A stretch of DNA of 64,000 nucleotides, from NCBI GenBank assembly GCA_911728455.2, contig OU452238.1, forward strand, positions 10,175,065 through 10,239,064, given 5' to 3'. Made by a program: the position numbers and the translations under genes. Shown here piece after piece: positions 43,290 through 55,572 of the stretch. The notes beneath the pieces are model-generated. The model saw only the letters and a program-made list of their open reading frames with translations. It did no database searches and was not told the origin of the DNA. Origin of the DNA: Marthasterias glacialis (lineage: Eukaryota; Echinodermata; Asteroidea; Forcipulatida; Asteriidae). The first letter of the stretch is position 1. The number at the start of each line of letters is the position of its first letter.

Positions 43290-46025
43290 ATTTCGGTTTG
43301 GTCAAGTTCAGATTGAATGCGTATTCGATTCTACCAACAATGAGTCATGGTTGTAACATCAACCATTCATTCGTCGTTTTTTTGTTGTTGTCATAGTGAC
43401 GAATTCAACTATTCACTTGTACTTTCCAGAGTTCGTTTAAAAACAAATTCATCAGATTTGTGTACCTGTGTGTTAAGGGATATTGTCTTGTTATGTACCC
43501 ATATATATTTTGGAAAAATGTACTGTTAAAATATTCGCAAAGCGTAATGTCAAACACGTACTCAGCGATAAGGGTTAGAAACTCGCTAAACCGATTCGTC
43601 AGTATGACATAAACGAAAAGTTACTTTTAGGCCGATTCGCCGATCGGGTGTCTGGAATTTGGACTTAAACATCTCAGAATTGAAGTTGGACACAAAAATA
43701 ACCCTAAAACCGTTTGAACCTCGATTTCCCCCAAAATGCCGATTCGTCTCTTTGTCAAAAACACTAAGCATTTATTACTAATACGTCCGCATTCATTTTG
43801 AGTATAAGTTAATACTCCCCCCGCTTGTTCACGCTCAAACATTAACAACTATTATACATCTCTGTGTAATTTAATCGATTTCTGTTTTCATTGCACAAAG
43901 GCGCTTCTTATGGCAAAAGTTGATTTTGTTCATTCAGACTTTGAGCTTTTCTGGTGACTGTAGCGGGAACACAGTCCAACATTTTCCATAGTTTAGAAGC
44001 GTATGGCACTTGCACTTCACCTGAATTGATGTTACATTTAAGAGCCTCCTAAACCGCGACAACCTGTTGGCAACAGTTATTAAACATTCAGATCCACATT
44101 GGGTTAGGATATAGGCCTACAGTGTGTCCATATTAATTACGTTTTAACTTATTTGTTCACTTCTTGTATATTTCCACGAGCTAAAATGTAATATATCGGT
44201 TTCGATGATTTATATTTTCCATTGACAGAATGTAAAGGATATATTCATTACGAATGAATCGTATTACACGGCCCAGTAGAAGTACACAATATCCAATATT
44301 CCTCATTTTATTCATTCATGGGTGATGAAGCCCATAAATTCTGAGGTGAAGTCACCGTTGCAACTCGAATAATTTTCTTTTCACCATTGGTCTGGTGCCC
44401 ATGGGGGGTTGTGGTTCTGTGTAATATCCCACCAACGTACTTGGCTTCAAAGTTAAAGTGTATACTCAATTAAGTAATATCACATCGACTTTTTAAAATC
44501 ATTTCACTCTTTGAAAGGCATCTGTTCCTTCTGTTCTCAGGCATGCCAGGTTGTTCAACGTTTGGGTCGAAGATGACACAAAAGTGGTTCAATGTTCGAG
44601 TCCCAACCGACTACCTGGTTAGATTGAAAGCAAACCACCAAATCAATTGCACAGTTTACCCATCCTGTGTATCTCATCGATTGGTGCAAATTACCCCAGG
44701 CCTGAAGGGCTCCAACCGGCTGTCCCCTTGCTGCCATGCAAAAAGGGGTTAAGTGGTTGGGTCGTGTAATTGTACCAGGGTTGAGTCTCGGTTTGAGTCT
44801 TGCTACGTAAAGCATTAACAACAACAACATATCGACGCAAGTTGCTTGTCCTTACTTAAACCCAGTGTGGAAGTGGCTTGTGTTGACTGTAACTTTGTAA
44901 GTTCGAGGTTCAAGCCCTACTCGAGCCTATGCGTTTTAGAGTGTTTAATACAATTACTCTTTAGTGCGTTCTTAATTTCGATCTGAGTTTGAAGTCGCCT
45001 GTAAGATTTAACACGGTGTTTACCAAGAAGAATGTACAACACTATTCCTTAAATTGAAACCGCGAAATGCTGAAAATGCCTGGATTTACGATGAATTTTC
45101 TTCCCCATTTTTGTTTGGGTAATGACCTATTCCTTTCTCCACAGTAAAACTAAATGCCTACTTAACTTTGCTAGAGCTTGAGGAAAGGACCCGGCTCATA
45201 TAATGCTACAATAATTTGCCTTGTCCCCAGAGTGCAAAAGTAGAAGCGAATACAATTTTCATAATACCAAAATAACAGACTATTTTCTCTACAAGACTCG
45301 GCTTGGTTTAAATGATTTAAACGAGAGACTGTTGGACCATTATTAGGTCTACAATCAGATATTTCCACTCGCTATTGTAACATATCTTGTATCAAACAGT
45401 GCATTATATGCATAGGTTGATTTGCTTCAAGTTACCGATCGATGGACGCCCCCATCGGCGGTAGGAAATTAGATCTTTTCTTATCAGAATTCATCATTTT
45501 AGTTTTTTGTGCTACAATGAACAAATTCCGTTCACACGGAAAATTCACTCAACAATAAGGACACATTCAACTGTGGGATGAGGAACTCATCTTTTGTTAA
45601 AAATGAATATCATCGTTCCTTATCGATCAGAGTGATGACAGATGATGCAGTTGGGCTGAGGTTTATACGCAGATCAAGTTCTGAAACAGACCGGTATAAA
45701 CTAACACTCAGTTTTAATTCACTGTTATAACACTAAATACAAGCGGCCATCGTCATGATTTTATAAGTAAACAAAACTGAACTACCTTTCAAATTTTCAT
45801 CAGATACTGAGAAACTACACATTGGGAGAGCTAGGAGTATGTTCACTGACACCCCCCCCCCTCCACCCGAAACAAAGAAACTGTTTATCGGAAAATAACA
45901 ACGACAGTAGATTTCACCTTTATCTTTATAGCTTTAGAAACCACTGTTTTATTCATACAACAGTTCAGAATAATGGTTTTGAGGTTTTAGAGCAGCTTTT
46001 GTGTTAGACTTTCCACCATTTTAGC
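43290..46025. other. no gene seen
   Basis: Frames up to 91 codons on both strands at 44543-44830 share the same GC-richer DNA, with an AACAACAACA tail near 44817, and may be part of an unrecognised retroposon. A tRNA box-B-like GGTTCAAGCCC occurs near 44909 without a head. C-run at 45851-45860. Confidence 0.45.
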
Positions 46026-46029
46026 TAAC

Positions 46030-46290
46030 AAAAGGAGGTAGAACCGGTGGACCATTTTGGCCTACAACAGATTTTGTCCGACCCATTGCGTCCGACAAAC
46101 AATTATCAAAATCATTGTGTCCGAAAACAATTTCGCACCAATTGGGCCCAATGATTTGTGAAAATGGCCGACAAAAGTGTCTGAAAACCATCATGTTTGT
46201 CACATTGTGTTCGACAAACACATTCTTGTGTGTCGCTTGTTGTGTGTCGAGTTGGTTCACTTCAAGCACAGTGAGTAGCATGCAATGTAT
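46030..46290. repeat. degenerate TGTCCGACA-motif region 1
   Basis: TTGTCCGAC, CGTCCGACAAA, TTGTGTCCGAAAAC, GGCCGACAAA and TTGTGTTCGACAAA recur at roughly 20-45 base intervals with ATCATT or CACATT between. A similar region lies at 49745-50040. Confidence 0.55.
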
Positions 46291-46291
46291 C

Positions 46292-46995
46292 GCTGCTTTC
46301 CTGTTGAATGAACACTGTTAAGGTGACTGTAATCGTTGTGTTTGGCCTGTCAAGTTACCAGTTTTATCGTCAATTTGCACACGTGCCTTTTCACGGGTTT
46401 TCTACTTCCACATCGCACTGACATTGTTGTAGTTATACTGTTTTGTTTTGTTTCTTACGTTTCTTTGCAACGTGCTCCGTTGGATTTGGAACTACCTCTT
46501 TTTTAAACTGATTTCCAACATTTCTCCACCTTTACTTAAGTTCCTTGGTTGAATTGGCAGTATCGGCAACGTTTGTTTTTCCCCGTTGCATAGAATGTCA
46601 ACGCAGCTGCAGCATAAGTGTCTCTCAAGCACTTGCTGAGTCGATAGATGGGCTGGGATTACAATTAGAAGTCTGTAAAAGCAAACTCCTGAAAACCGCT
46701 CTAAATGTAACAAGTAACTGACCATTCAATTTACAAGTCAAAACACACCGAAACTGTACACCAGTTTTTGTTTTTATGGGGAACGTTTTATACAAAAAAC
46801 ACCACAGTGTAAAACTAGAGTGTTTGCCGCATTTTGTAAATCTGGTAGCAGTCTATACAAATCAACTATACTTTTAGTTATGTTTGAAAAAAATAGGGGG
46901 GCTGATCCCTGGCTTATCGGCAGATACGGTTTGGTTTCTGACTGGACCCCCCGAGCAAAGTGGTTTGGCATTGCACAGGACCGCCCACCAACATA
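46292..46995. other. no gene seen
   Basis: A 77-codon minus-strand frame at 46492-46725 is unrecognised. Confidence 0.5.
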
Positions 46996-46996
46996 G

Positions 46997-47095
46997 GGCT
47001 GGTTAGCTCAGGTAGTTAGAGCGCTCGTACGGTATTTGAGAGGTCGCGGGTTCGAGTCCGGCATCAGCCACAATTTCTTTGCTTACCCCAGTTAA
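46997..47095 (+). mobile_element. tRNA-like SINE head, truncated
   Basis: The 73 bases from 46997 fold as a tRNA. The acceptor arm is GGCTGGT with ATCAGCC, the D-stem GCTC/GAGC, and the B-box GGTTCGAGTCC. The anticodon loop has C instead of T at position 33 and the T-stem has one mismatch, so a working tRNA gene is unlikely. The following AATTTCTTTGCTTACCCC resembles the start of the SINE body at 4196-4585, supporting a related SINE cut short. Confidence 0.65.
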
Positions 47096-47265
47096 TATAT
47101 AAAACATGCACGATTTTTATTAATATGACTGCTTACTTTTCCTAATCTTTGGATAGTTGATGCAAATGCAAAATACTTTGGGAGAGATGTTTCTGTCTGA
47201 AAAACTATACATGTATATGCAATATTCCTGACAAATTGAAATGCACGCGTAAATAAACATGAATT

Positions 47266-47373
47266 CATAAATACCCTAGTCAGTTTATCCATTCTGATTG
47301 GCCGAGAGGGCATCACGTGGCCATGTTTAAACGGGCGATATAAACACGGTAAATAGTGTTTAAAACCGGCTGG
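47266..47373. repeat. dispersed repeat with ATTCTGATTGG..CACGTGG, copy 1
   Basis: ATAAATACCCTAGTCAGTTT, then ATTCTGATTGGCC, ATCACGTGG, GCGATATAAA and ACCGGCT occur in the same order and spacing at 63904-63992. CCAAT-like and CACGTG motifs make it look promoter-like, but dispersal suggests a transposon fragment. Confidence 0.65.
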
Positions 47374-47374
47374 C

Positions 47375-47970
47375 CTTTGCAAACGTAAAATATGGCCCCT
47401 GAATCAGGATAAGAAGTATACGTGTTTCCAGCTTTTGGGTTTATGTCGTCATAACCTGGTCTCTCAATTGGTTTTTTTAATCAAAGAAGCTGATGTATCC
47501 CCAAAATTGGTTGGGTTCTGATGCTTAGGGAAATTTGTGGTAATATATAATAATATATTTAAGACCAGTTTTAAACAACTTTCTGTTAAAGACTGGTTTT
47601 AAACAAAACAATGAAATCAATCATCATGAAAGAGCCTAAAAACTTGTGTAAATGTCGTCTGCTCTTTTTGGTCACTGTTTACATAGTAAAGAATGCAATA
47701 ATTTTTAATCACATTTTCCTGCATTCACACACGTACATAAACATATTCATAATAAAAATATCGCCAGCGACAATGACAAACTAGATACTAGATGTGTATT
47801 TTGACCTACAACAGCAGCAATAGTACCGGTCTCTTCACCACTTTTCTAGAAAGTGTAAGGTACAATATGGAAGACTCTTGTAGTAAATCAACCACAATCA
47901 TGATTCAAAACATACTACAGGATAGTTTTTCTGAAGACGATTAGAGTTTACTGTTCAAAACGTGGAGGCC
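47375..47970. other. no gene seen
   Basis: A short repeated AGAC(C/T)(A/G)GTTTTAAACAA occurs at about 47559 and 47589. Otherwise nothing was recognised. Confidence 0.5.
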
Positions 47971-47975
47971 ACAAC

Positions 47976-47991
47976 GCCTCTTTTCAGAGCC
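47976..47991 (+). terminator. weak histone-type 3' stem-loop
   Basis: GCCTCTTTTCAGAGCC differs from the histone consensus at one base, which leaves one mismatched pair in the stem; the loop TTTC is kept, and upstream ACAAC fits the consensus. There is no clear purine-rich downstream element and no histone coding sequence. It is probably a relic or coincidence. Confidence 0.35.
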
Positions 47992-48109
47992 AATACTCCT
48001 TCCAAATAGATTTATACATATTTTGCCACCAATTATAGTTGACATTGAGTATTATCCCCACCATGCAAAGCTTCAAATACCACATTCTATGGATCTGTAT
48101 TCTTTTCAT

Positions 48110-48200
48110 CTTGTCTCATGGAATGCACACTGAGCATCTTTTAGGCGGATTTTGGCGCTATATACATATTAACGTTTATTATTCCTATTATTCATAATTT
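48110..48200 (+). mobile_element. LINE/SINE-like 3' tail
   Basis: GGCGGATTTTGGCGCTATAT, then ATTATTCCTATTATTCAT, is a typical 3' tail of marine-invertebrate retroposons. No head or polymerase was identified upstream. Confidence 0.5.
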
Positions 48201-49740
48201 ATACGTAGTTATCGTTAATATTGTCATTAAATAACAGCTGATTTCAAGTTCGGGAGCAATAACTCGAGAACAATCTAAGAGAACAATGATTGCCTCGCGG
48301 AAACAGTTGAATGTTATTACTTTTTACAAAATAGTTTTTGAATGCTTTACCTGCGTGTCATTAAATGCTCATACTGTTATATTGCTCAGGCATTTACATT
48401 TTTTCAGAATCATCATGACGAAAGATAATAATATGTTTGGTTACAACAATGAGCGCATGGAATAAATGTCACCTGAACAACATTCAATAGCTTCACATGG
48501 TTAATCCTTATAATTAGTGCTAAGAAGTCAACTGCAAAGGTAGGGAATTCAAACGCTTGGCATTTGCTATTGACCATCTTTTCTTTCCTTCTTTTGGGGG
48601 CTTTTTCAAAGACTAGCTGATGAACGTTTCTTCTAAGTGCATGTTGCAGTGTGTCGCTTAGGGCTGATTGCGGCGGTCGGATTGGCTAAGTGACTAAACG
48701 GTCAACACTTACTTTCATGACGTGAAAGTTGGTAGATTTTTATATTTTGTTTTTAACTGATTGGATTGGAATGAATGTCACTGTTGCAGAATCATATTAT
48801 TACTCTCACAAGGAAGTACCGAAAATACGTATGGAATATTAATTGATATGAAGTATGAAATAAAGAAAAGTGAAAAACAGCAACATACCTTCGTTTTGAA
48901 GAAGCTTATTTGGTGGCTGAGTTGTTATGAACTTGATCTCATTGATATGAACTTGATGGTTTTGTGAAATGCGGTCACACACGCCTTTACCAATTCCTCG
49001 CTGTCAAAGATTAGGAACTGTTCACTTGCTTCCGTAGTGCAATCTACCGCATGTGGGTTGTGATATCAGTGTGGGGAGTGGTTGTGCTCCCAGCGGATGG
49101 ATGGGCCAAGAATAACAGCTCGCATCTTCCACTTGACAATACAGACGAAAGCCCGTATGACGTCAGTAGAGGGCGCTGTAGGAGGAAATAACACATTATC
49201 CATTGCTATTGAGTTATTTCAAGGTTTAACATATAGTGACAGTAAGGTATTTGGTCATCTTCCTAATAAATTGCACATAATTCCTTTCCTGAGATTATGA
49301 AATACCCCGACCTACCGGAGTGTCAAGAAAACATACGAAGATCGTCTATCCATCTTATGTGAAACCATGTCCGCACTGACTGAAAGTCTACCAAATTTAT
49401 GACAAATTCCACGCTGCACATGTGTTGTGTTAGAGATTCCGAAGTATTTATGGCATTGGTGTTAAATTGAAGTGATAACGTTTTTACCAAGCTGTGTCTA
49501 AGCTTGACTTCTGTTGACTTTAAATCTTCTTAGCAGCAAAGAGTGGGACTGCGTGAGGATGTCTTGAAGAAGGGCACAAGCCTCATTATGCCACTGCACT
49601 CAGCCTTTTTGAGTTAGCGTATCAAAGCAAAAGGTGAACAAACAATAAAATGACTATCATATTATTAACAACGATGCATAAGTGTAATGTTTGTGTTGCT
49701 GTAGACGTACTTTCAAGCTATGTTTTTTCAGTACTTATCC
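48201..49740. other. no gene seen
   Basis: Short frames only. A TGACGTCAGTAGAGGGCGC lies near 49158 without a recognisable gene. Confidence 0.5.
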
Positions 49741-49744
49741 GTTA

Positions 49745-50040
49745 ATTTCATACATGTCTGAGAAACGTATGTTAAACACCATTATGTCTGACATGGTATC
49801 GGATATCATGGTTTGTGAGACACAATGGTGTCGGACACATGGAGGTGTATATAATGGTTTTTGGGACACAATGCATTGGACTTAAAGGTTTGACGACCTC
49901 ATTGTGTCGGACATTATTGTCAAACATGATTGTATATGTCAAGCATATTGGTCAGTGACGAACGTCAAGCTGGTTTTCTCGAACCACAGTTTTGCAGATT
50001 GTTTACTACTTTTTGCCGGACACATGGCGGGCAAAATAGC
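49745..50040. repeat. degenerate TGTCGGACA-motif region 2
   Basis: CATTATGTCTGACATG, CAATGGTGTCGGACACATGG, CATTGTGTCGGACATTATTG and GCCGGACACATGGCG recur within 300 bases. The same core as at 46030-46290 is seen in the opposite orientation. Confidence 0.55.
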
Positions 50041-50830
50041 AATCAATTATCAGGCGCATTGCAGGTCAGGCCCCAAGAGGGGGAGGGAACGGGAAAGCCT
50101 CTTACGAGTTTCAGTTTGTATATTGAATTTGAGATGCAAACATTCCAGCCCTCTGTAGTCAAGACAAATTGATGACACTGGTCACTGTCTACACTGAAGT
50201 TACTTATCCAAACCATACCATTCGGGTTGTACTTAAGAAGACATTGAGAAAACCTTCTTTCAGCCAGGCAAATTGGCTTCTGTAAGAGGAAGTTCGAGGA
50301 AGATGGCGTGTTTACCTTTTAGCCCACACCTGTCTTCGTGTCAAATGAAATTAGTTTTGTAACAGATACAACCTGGTTTGTGGAGGGAATTCAGCTGATG
50401 GGGAAATATATTAGAAGTGTCTTCTTTTTTTGTTTAATAAAGTCCACAATACTTCCACGTGTCAACTCGGTTCGCCTTCTAGCGAATTACGATCTCATTT
50501 GACAAACTTGACGATTGAAGTGTCGAGTATGAAGAGATTCCATCGGCAGGGGAAAAATGCAAAGATATGAAAAAGTATAAACTTGTATTTGACCAGATGT
50601 TGTTCTCTGAGTAGGTGTGAATTTTTCACAGGGCAATATAGCGTCAAAGCAAAATGAAGGCGTGAAGACGGTCCTTTTTCTCGGAGATCTTTATTCCAAA
50701 TAACGTTTGCTTGCTGTGAAACTAATCAAAGTTTACTTGGTATTTTGGCTGTTGAACTTGGGCTGAGAGAAAAAGTTCAGTTTATTATGTTAGCAACCTA
50801 AAATGGTGATCGCAAATGACACGTAAAAAT
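50041..50830. other. no gene seen
   Basis: No repeat, RNA or convincing frame. Confidence 0.5.
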
Positions 50831-50831
50831 G

Positions 50832-51150
50832 TTAAAGGCACTGTACATGATAAGTAAGGATCAAAAACATCATTGTTTAGTTTAAGTCTGAAAGCTTCCT
50901 GTTTATGAAGTTCATACTAGAACCAATTTTTTGAGAAATGTTTCCCTTTGAAATGACGTTATATTTGAAAAAAACTGTAACATAAAAAATCGCAACAGCT
51001 GATTTTGGTTGTAACAATCAAAATTAATGGCAATGCACGTTTACATGCTGAAAAGTTTTTCACTAACTACTTGACACAGGTTTGTTTTTCATGTGTGTAT
51101 TGAATCAAACAAAGTAAGAACGCTGCACTATCAGCTTTACAATCCTGCCT
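50832..51150 (+). mobile_element. TTAAAGGCACTG-start dispersed repeat, copy
   Basis: It starts TTAAAGGCACTGTACATGAT and contains TTTAAGTCTGAAAGCTTCCT, CGCAACAGCTGATTTTGG, TTTACATGCTGAAAAG and ACACAGGTTTG in the same order as 23003-23362. Small internal deletions distinguish the copies. Confidence 0.77.
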
Positions 51151-53500
51151 TCAACAGAAAGCACTATTACATATGGACTGACAGACTAAACTGATAGCAG
51201 TGAAATACTATCATTTTAAAACACAAGGGACAAAGCATATTTACGCAGTCACGAGAAGTGGACTTGGTTTCATTTTTGTATTGATTTGTGTTATCAAGGG
51301 AAGCTTAAAATTGTGCTTTTAAAAACAAAATTTGGAATGGTAATTATACGCCAAGTATAAATCAAATTTAATCTGCAAACTGAAATGGTTGCATATAATG
51401 TCTACAATGGTTTTAGCAATAGTTTAACTAAATATATAAACTAACACATAATCAAAATGTTTAACCGCGAGAAATGTTTTTGTTTGTTTGTTTTGTTTTG
51501 TTTTGATTTTTTTGATTTTTTTTTTTTTTAAATAGTATTACCGGTATTTGTAATCACTTTTCCCATATTTCGAAGACGTGAGCATCATGTTTCACAATGT
51601 TCTATTCGAAGAAAATGAGCATGAGATTTGTTTGCTATTCGAAAACGTGAGAAATCAATATTGACAAACATTTCGAAAATGAAGGAATTCAGCAAAAATG
51701 TACTCTCAATTTGGCACAAAATGTGGAACAACTCATCCCCATAAAATGACTACTTTTCTAATAACTAAAAGATTAAACAGAAAACCATTGTATATCTTCA
51801 TGAGGCATACAGATCCAAGGGATAATTTGGGTAAGACATTCTAGGTGTTAGCTCACGAGCCCACCGCCCCGTCGACAACTTCTTCGCTGTACCACTGCGT
51901 CAATAATTGATAGATCAAGTTCAAATCAACAAGGGACTTAACGGCCTACGTGTTTCAGCAGATTTACAGTGGATTATTCCATTAACTTGATGTCTTACAG
52001 CACACTGAATACGATGATCTATAAACAATTGGAGAGATTATAATAGGACCAAACTAGTTTGATCCGTCAAGTCCGATTTTTTTTAATTGGATAATAGGGT
52101 AGGATTATTTATGGAATGCACTGTGGAACTATGTTAGTCTGTTTTGTCTATCATCACCAGTATTTCAATTGCCTGGAATTCCAATCATGAAGTGTTCAAT
52201 TTCAAGGCTGATACAGGCGTCAAACAAATAAAAAATACATTAAATTTTGAAATCTGCTGCCCAAGCCGAAGAAATCAAAAATAAACAGTTCATTTCAATC
52301 AGAATTTGAAATTGAAATTAAGGATCTTCCGGGCATTATGATGATAAATAAAGTCTACTGGTATGACGTCGTAAATTGGATCTCGGTTAAAACCGCTATA
52401 GATGATGATGATGGTCATCATCATCATTTCATAGTTCAGTTCGTTTTGCGATTCATTTCAATTTGATGACCGTATTCGAAGCACATACATGTTTTATTCA
52501 TAATAACTGCATTATATACCCTGTGAGCAAAACAAAAATTAAATAAAATAAAACATAAGAAGTTGTTTTAGTTGTGTGAGTTACTGGAGACACGCTTTAG
52601 AATGCATGCCACGGGCATCTACACCTGACATACGTTTGTTATCCACAACACTTCAGTCTAGAAATCGAATACATACCAGACACAAAACCACGTTCTAAGC
52701 CTTTCGACGAAATTGCATCTCGCATGGGAACGAGGTAAGTAGGACGTGAAGTAATGCTGATACCCTTAGTATCACTGTGACACTGAATTGACCCCAGGGG
52801 GGCAATTCCTAAGTGACAGTTATAGACACCAATCAGAGAAAGTGCGTCAAAGACGGGGGACAATTGTGCAAATGACATTTCATGGTTGCAGTGTTTCCCT
52901 ACCATTGATTTACCCACCTGTGGCCCAAGAGTCCTCACATACTGTCATCAGTGAGTGCCCACATTGCATGTAAACAAGATGCCACGTGAAACAGACCCAA
53001 TTTTAAATTCTGGCATTTAACAGTTACCCATAACTAAATCGATACTGTGGGAGACGCGTAAAGAGGATCCATAACCGCGGATCTTGCACAGCTTTTGCTA
53101 TGGAAAGTCGAAAATGGTCACTGTAGAAGACTTTCTCAATGTGGATGATGCCGGATACCCTATAGCGATATGTCACCAAGTCTTCTTATTTTAACCGTCA
53201 ATTTATCTGAAACCCCGGTACAATAACAGATTTGTAAAGCTGAGATAACATGTAAACGCTCGCTGCGTTCAGCCTGACGGTTAGTGCTTCATAGTTCATT
53301 TATGAAATCAGACAATAATGATATCTGATATTGCCAAAAAATATTACACTGTACTATGCACTACTGTGTAAATCCAATGACAATGGTTCTAAACGGAGTC
53401 ACATTGGACCGAGCAAATTAATCCTGACGTAAAAACAGAACGGGGTACCATCCTTCAGTAGTACAAAACACATGATTTATGAGCCAATGTGGACAGTTTT
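51151..53500. other. no gene seen; TTTTG and T runs at 51478-51530
   Basis: A perfect 12-bp hairpin of ATG repeats facing CAT repeats, with loop GT, lies at 52402-52427. The 99-codon minus-strand frame at 52639-52938 is unrecognised. Confidence 0.5.
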
Positions 53501-53504
53501 ACAT

Positions 53505-53640
53505 GAAAGTATCAGCAAATGGCATCGTTAAAATTTAATTGATAAGTTTAAATCTGAAAGCTAACTGATCATCATGTTCACGCCTGTACCACTTCAGAGA
53601 AATATTTACGTTTTAAGAAACTGTCCAAGTCGAGGAAATG
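53505..53640 (+). mobile_element. TTAAAGGCACTG-family repeat, internal fragment
   Basis: TAAGTTTAAATCTGAAAGCT, then CAGAGAAATATTTACG and AGAAACTGTCC match the first third of the family. It abuts the TIR element that follows. Confidence 0.5.
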
Positions 53641-53671
53641 TAGCCTGTGAAGACCACAAAATCACCAGATC

Positions 53672-54142
53672 AACACAATAATTTCAAAATTTTGAAGCTG
53701 AATCATCCACAGAAATTGCTTCCCAAAACTGTGTGATTCCTTTGCCTATTTGAAATTTCGCAAGGCTTGGTATAAATGCTCACTTTTCCAACGTTCTTTA
53801 CCTTTTCTCACAGTGATTTAGGCCTACATTACAAACAAAATAACAGGCGGGTGGCTACATATAGTCGTCCGACGCCGGTAGTGCATAACTCAAAATAAAC
53901 CTCTTTTGTAGTAGAATACCGGTAGTTGAAACAGTAATGTTATTAATATCAATGTCACAACATGCAACTTTAATAAAATGGCTTAGTAACTGTGTTACTA
54001 TTACCAAAAGCCGACTTTTGGTGTGACTCTGTCGGTCACAGCATGTATTTGCACGTAGTTTGCCATCAGCTGAGATGACGCAGTACCCACAAAAGGTCAC
54101 GAGACCACAGTCATGTAGAGATTGGTCTCGCAATCGGTCTAT
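53672..54142 (+). mobile_element. ATAGACCGAT TIR element, right half
   Basis: It runs from AATTTTGAAGCTGAATCATC through TTTCTCACAGTGATTTAGG, AGTCGTCCGACGCCGGTAG, CCAAAAGCCGACT and GCTGAGATGACG to the terminus CGCAATCGGTCTAT. It is closest to the 32.8-kb copy. The left half and left terminus are absent. Confidence 0.82.
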
Positions 54143-54209
54143 ATAAGACAAAACAACAGCACATGTACACCAAATCAATTGACATTGTCAGCCACAGCAT
54201 GTACAGCGT

Positions 54210-54470
54210 GTCATGGGCGAGCGATCTAGTGCACCGGACTCAAGTTCTCAATGGTCAAGGGTGTGGGTTCGAATCCCAGTCATGACGCTTGAGTCCTTGA
54301 GCGAGATGCTTTACTATAATTGCTTCTCTTCACCCAGGGGTATAAATGGGTACCTGCGAGGGTAGAGGACGATACTGTGTTTGAAAAAGCCTTTGGAGCG
54401 CCATAACAGCTCTGGCTGTATACTCCTCAGGGAGCTGAGAAAGATTACAGAAATACTAGTAACCCAATGG
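54210..54470 (+). mobile_element. tRNA-Leu-derived SINE
   Basis: The head (54210-54286) begins GTCATGGGCGAGCG and ends CATGAC, giving an acceptor stem. It has GGACTCAAGTTC, matching the tRNA-Leu(CAA) anticodon arm, and box B GGTTCGAATCC. The body reads CTTGAGCGAGATGCTTTACT, CACCCAGGGGTATAAATGGG, GCGCCATAACAGCTC and CTCCTCAGGGAGCTGAGA, the usual body of an echinoderm SINE. The variable arm and anticodon stem are damaged, so it is not a tRNA gene. Confidence 0.85.
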
Positions 54471-54491
54471 CCACTCTCTTATAAAGTTTTC

Positions 54492-54579
54492 GATTGAAAA
54501 TTACTCTATTTGATTGAAACTAGGGACAACATGCAAAAGATTTGTCCCTGGCCTCAATCAAAAAGAGTGAATTTCAATC
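54492..54579. repeat. imperfect hairpin with 38-base arms
   Basis: GATTGAAAATTACTCTATTT (then GATTGAAACTAGGGACAA) pairs with the inverted arm at 54542-54579, with about six mismatches and a 12-base loop. It is probably a small foldback element; no copy elsewhere in the window was noticed. Confidence 0.75.
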
Positions 54580-55570
54580 TAATTAGACTGATTTCCAATC
54601 TAACTATTCAATACGTGGATGTGACGTTTCGACAGCATCGCATTTTCAACCACATGAATTGATAGTTGTATAACTTATTAGAAGTATAAAAATATGTTCT
54701 GCGTCCGAACCCATCATTTGATTTGAATACAGGGATACAAAGTTATCTAGTCTGGCCAGTCTTTCAAATAATGACAATCGATATTCATTACTTGCATAGT
54801 AGATATAGGAAACACGACAAACATTATTTTTGCTTGGTGATTAGTTTTAATTTTAGCGTTGGTTTTGTTTCCCAGTGGAAGACAAACTCAAAACCAAAGC
54901 TTCAAATTTCCTTTTAGATTTATCGTGCGGGTATGCCTGTAAAGTTCTTGGAAAAGTCATACCATTATTACAAAACTCATCCAGCTTAACTTAGCCCTAA
55001 TACCTTGGAACATCATGTGTGGTAGTCAATAAATCTTACCGGTGAAGAATCAAGCTTTCATGCCGCAAATAAATTCAATTTCCCGCTTCGGGCGATTCAA
55101 CGACAAGATATGTCTATCTCAGGAGACGGTATAATATCTCTCTGTGGTATTGAGCTACATATCCAACCATATTATGCCGAGCTGACAGCGATACATCAAT
55201 CAGCGATGTCCCCATCAAGGGAAGTGATCCAATATGACGGGGACTTCTCTATCCTGTGTCTGTGGTGTGACAGGGCAGCAGTGCCTCTAAACACGGCCTA
55301 CTTTCCCTAACCATTCCTCACTGTGGATGCCGTGTCGTGAATAATTCCATGGGCAGGGGCGTGCGTAGAGTGATGTCAGGCACTGCTGTGATGGCAAGCA
55401 GTGTGTCAATCAATGTGACCTTAGGGTATCGGCAATTATGGCAAAAAATACACCAACTTGCTTTATTTCTCCAGAAAGGCTATATCAGTATCTCACGCTA
55501 CCAACTTGCACTTGCTTCTTTACAAAGTCTAAATAACAAGGTAAGGTTTGACCTAAAAGAGTGTTTACTG
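54580..55570. other. no gene seen
   Basis: Two plus-strand frames (55110-55310 and 55337-55588) sit in slightly GC-richer DNA and are not recognised. Confidence 0.45.
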
Positions 55571-55572
55571 CC

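Noticed and set aside
44543..44830. 69- and 91-codon frames on opposite strands
   Set aside because: Both use the same GC-richer DNA ending in an AACAACAAC tail, more likely an unrecognised retroposon than a gene.
46997..47070. Functional tRNA gene
   Set aside because: C at position 33 of the anticodon loop, weak anticodon stem and a T-stem mismatch, plus a SINE-like continuation.
54210..54286. Functional tRNA-Leu(CAA) gene
   Set aside because: Damaged anticodon stem and variable arm, followed directly by a SINE body.
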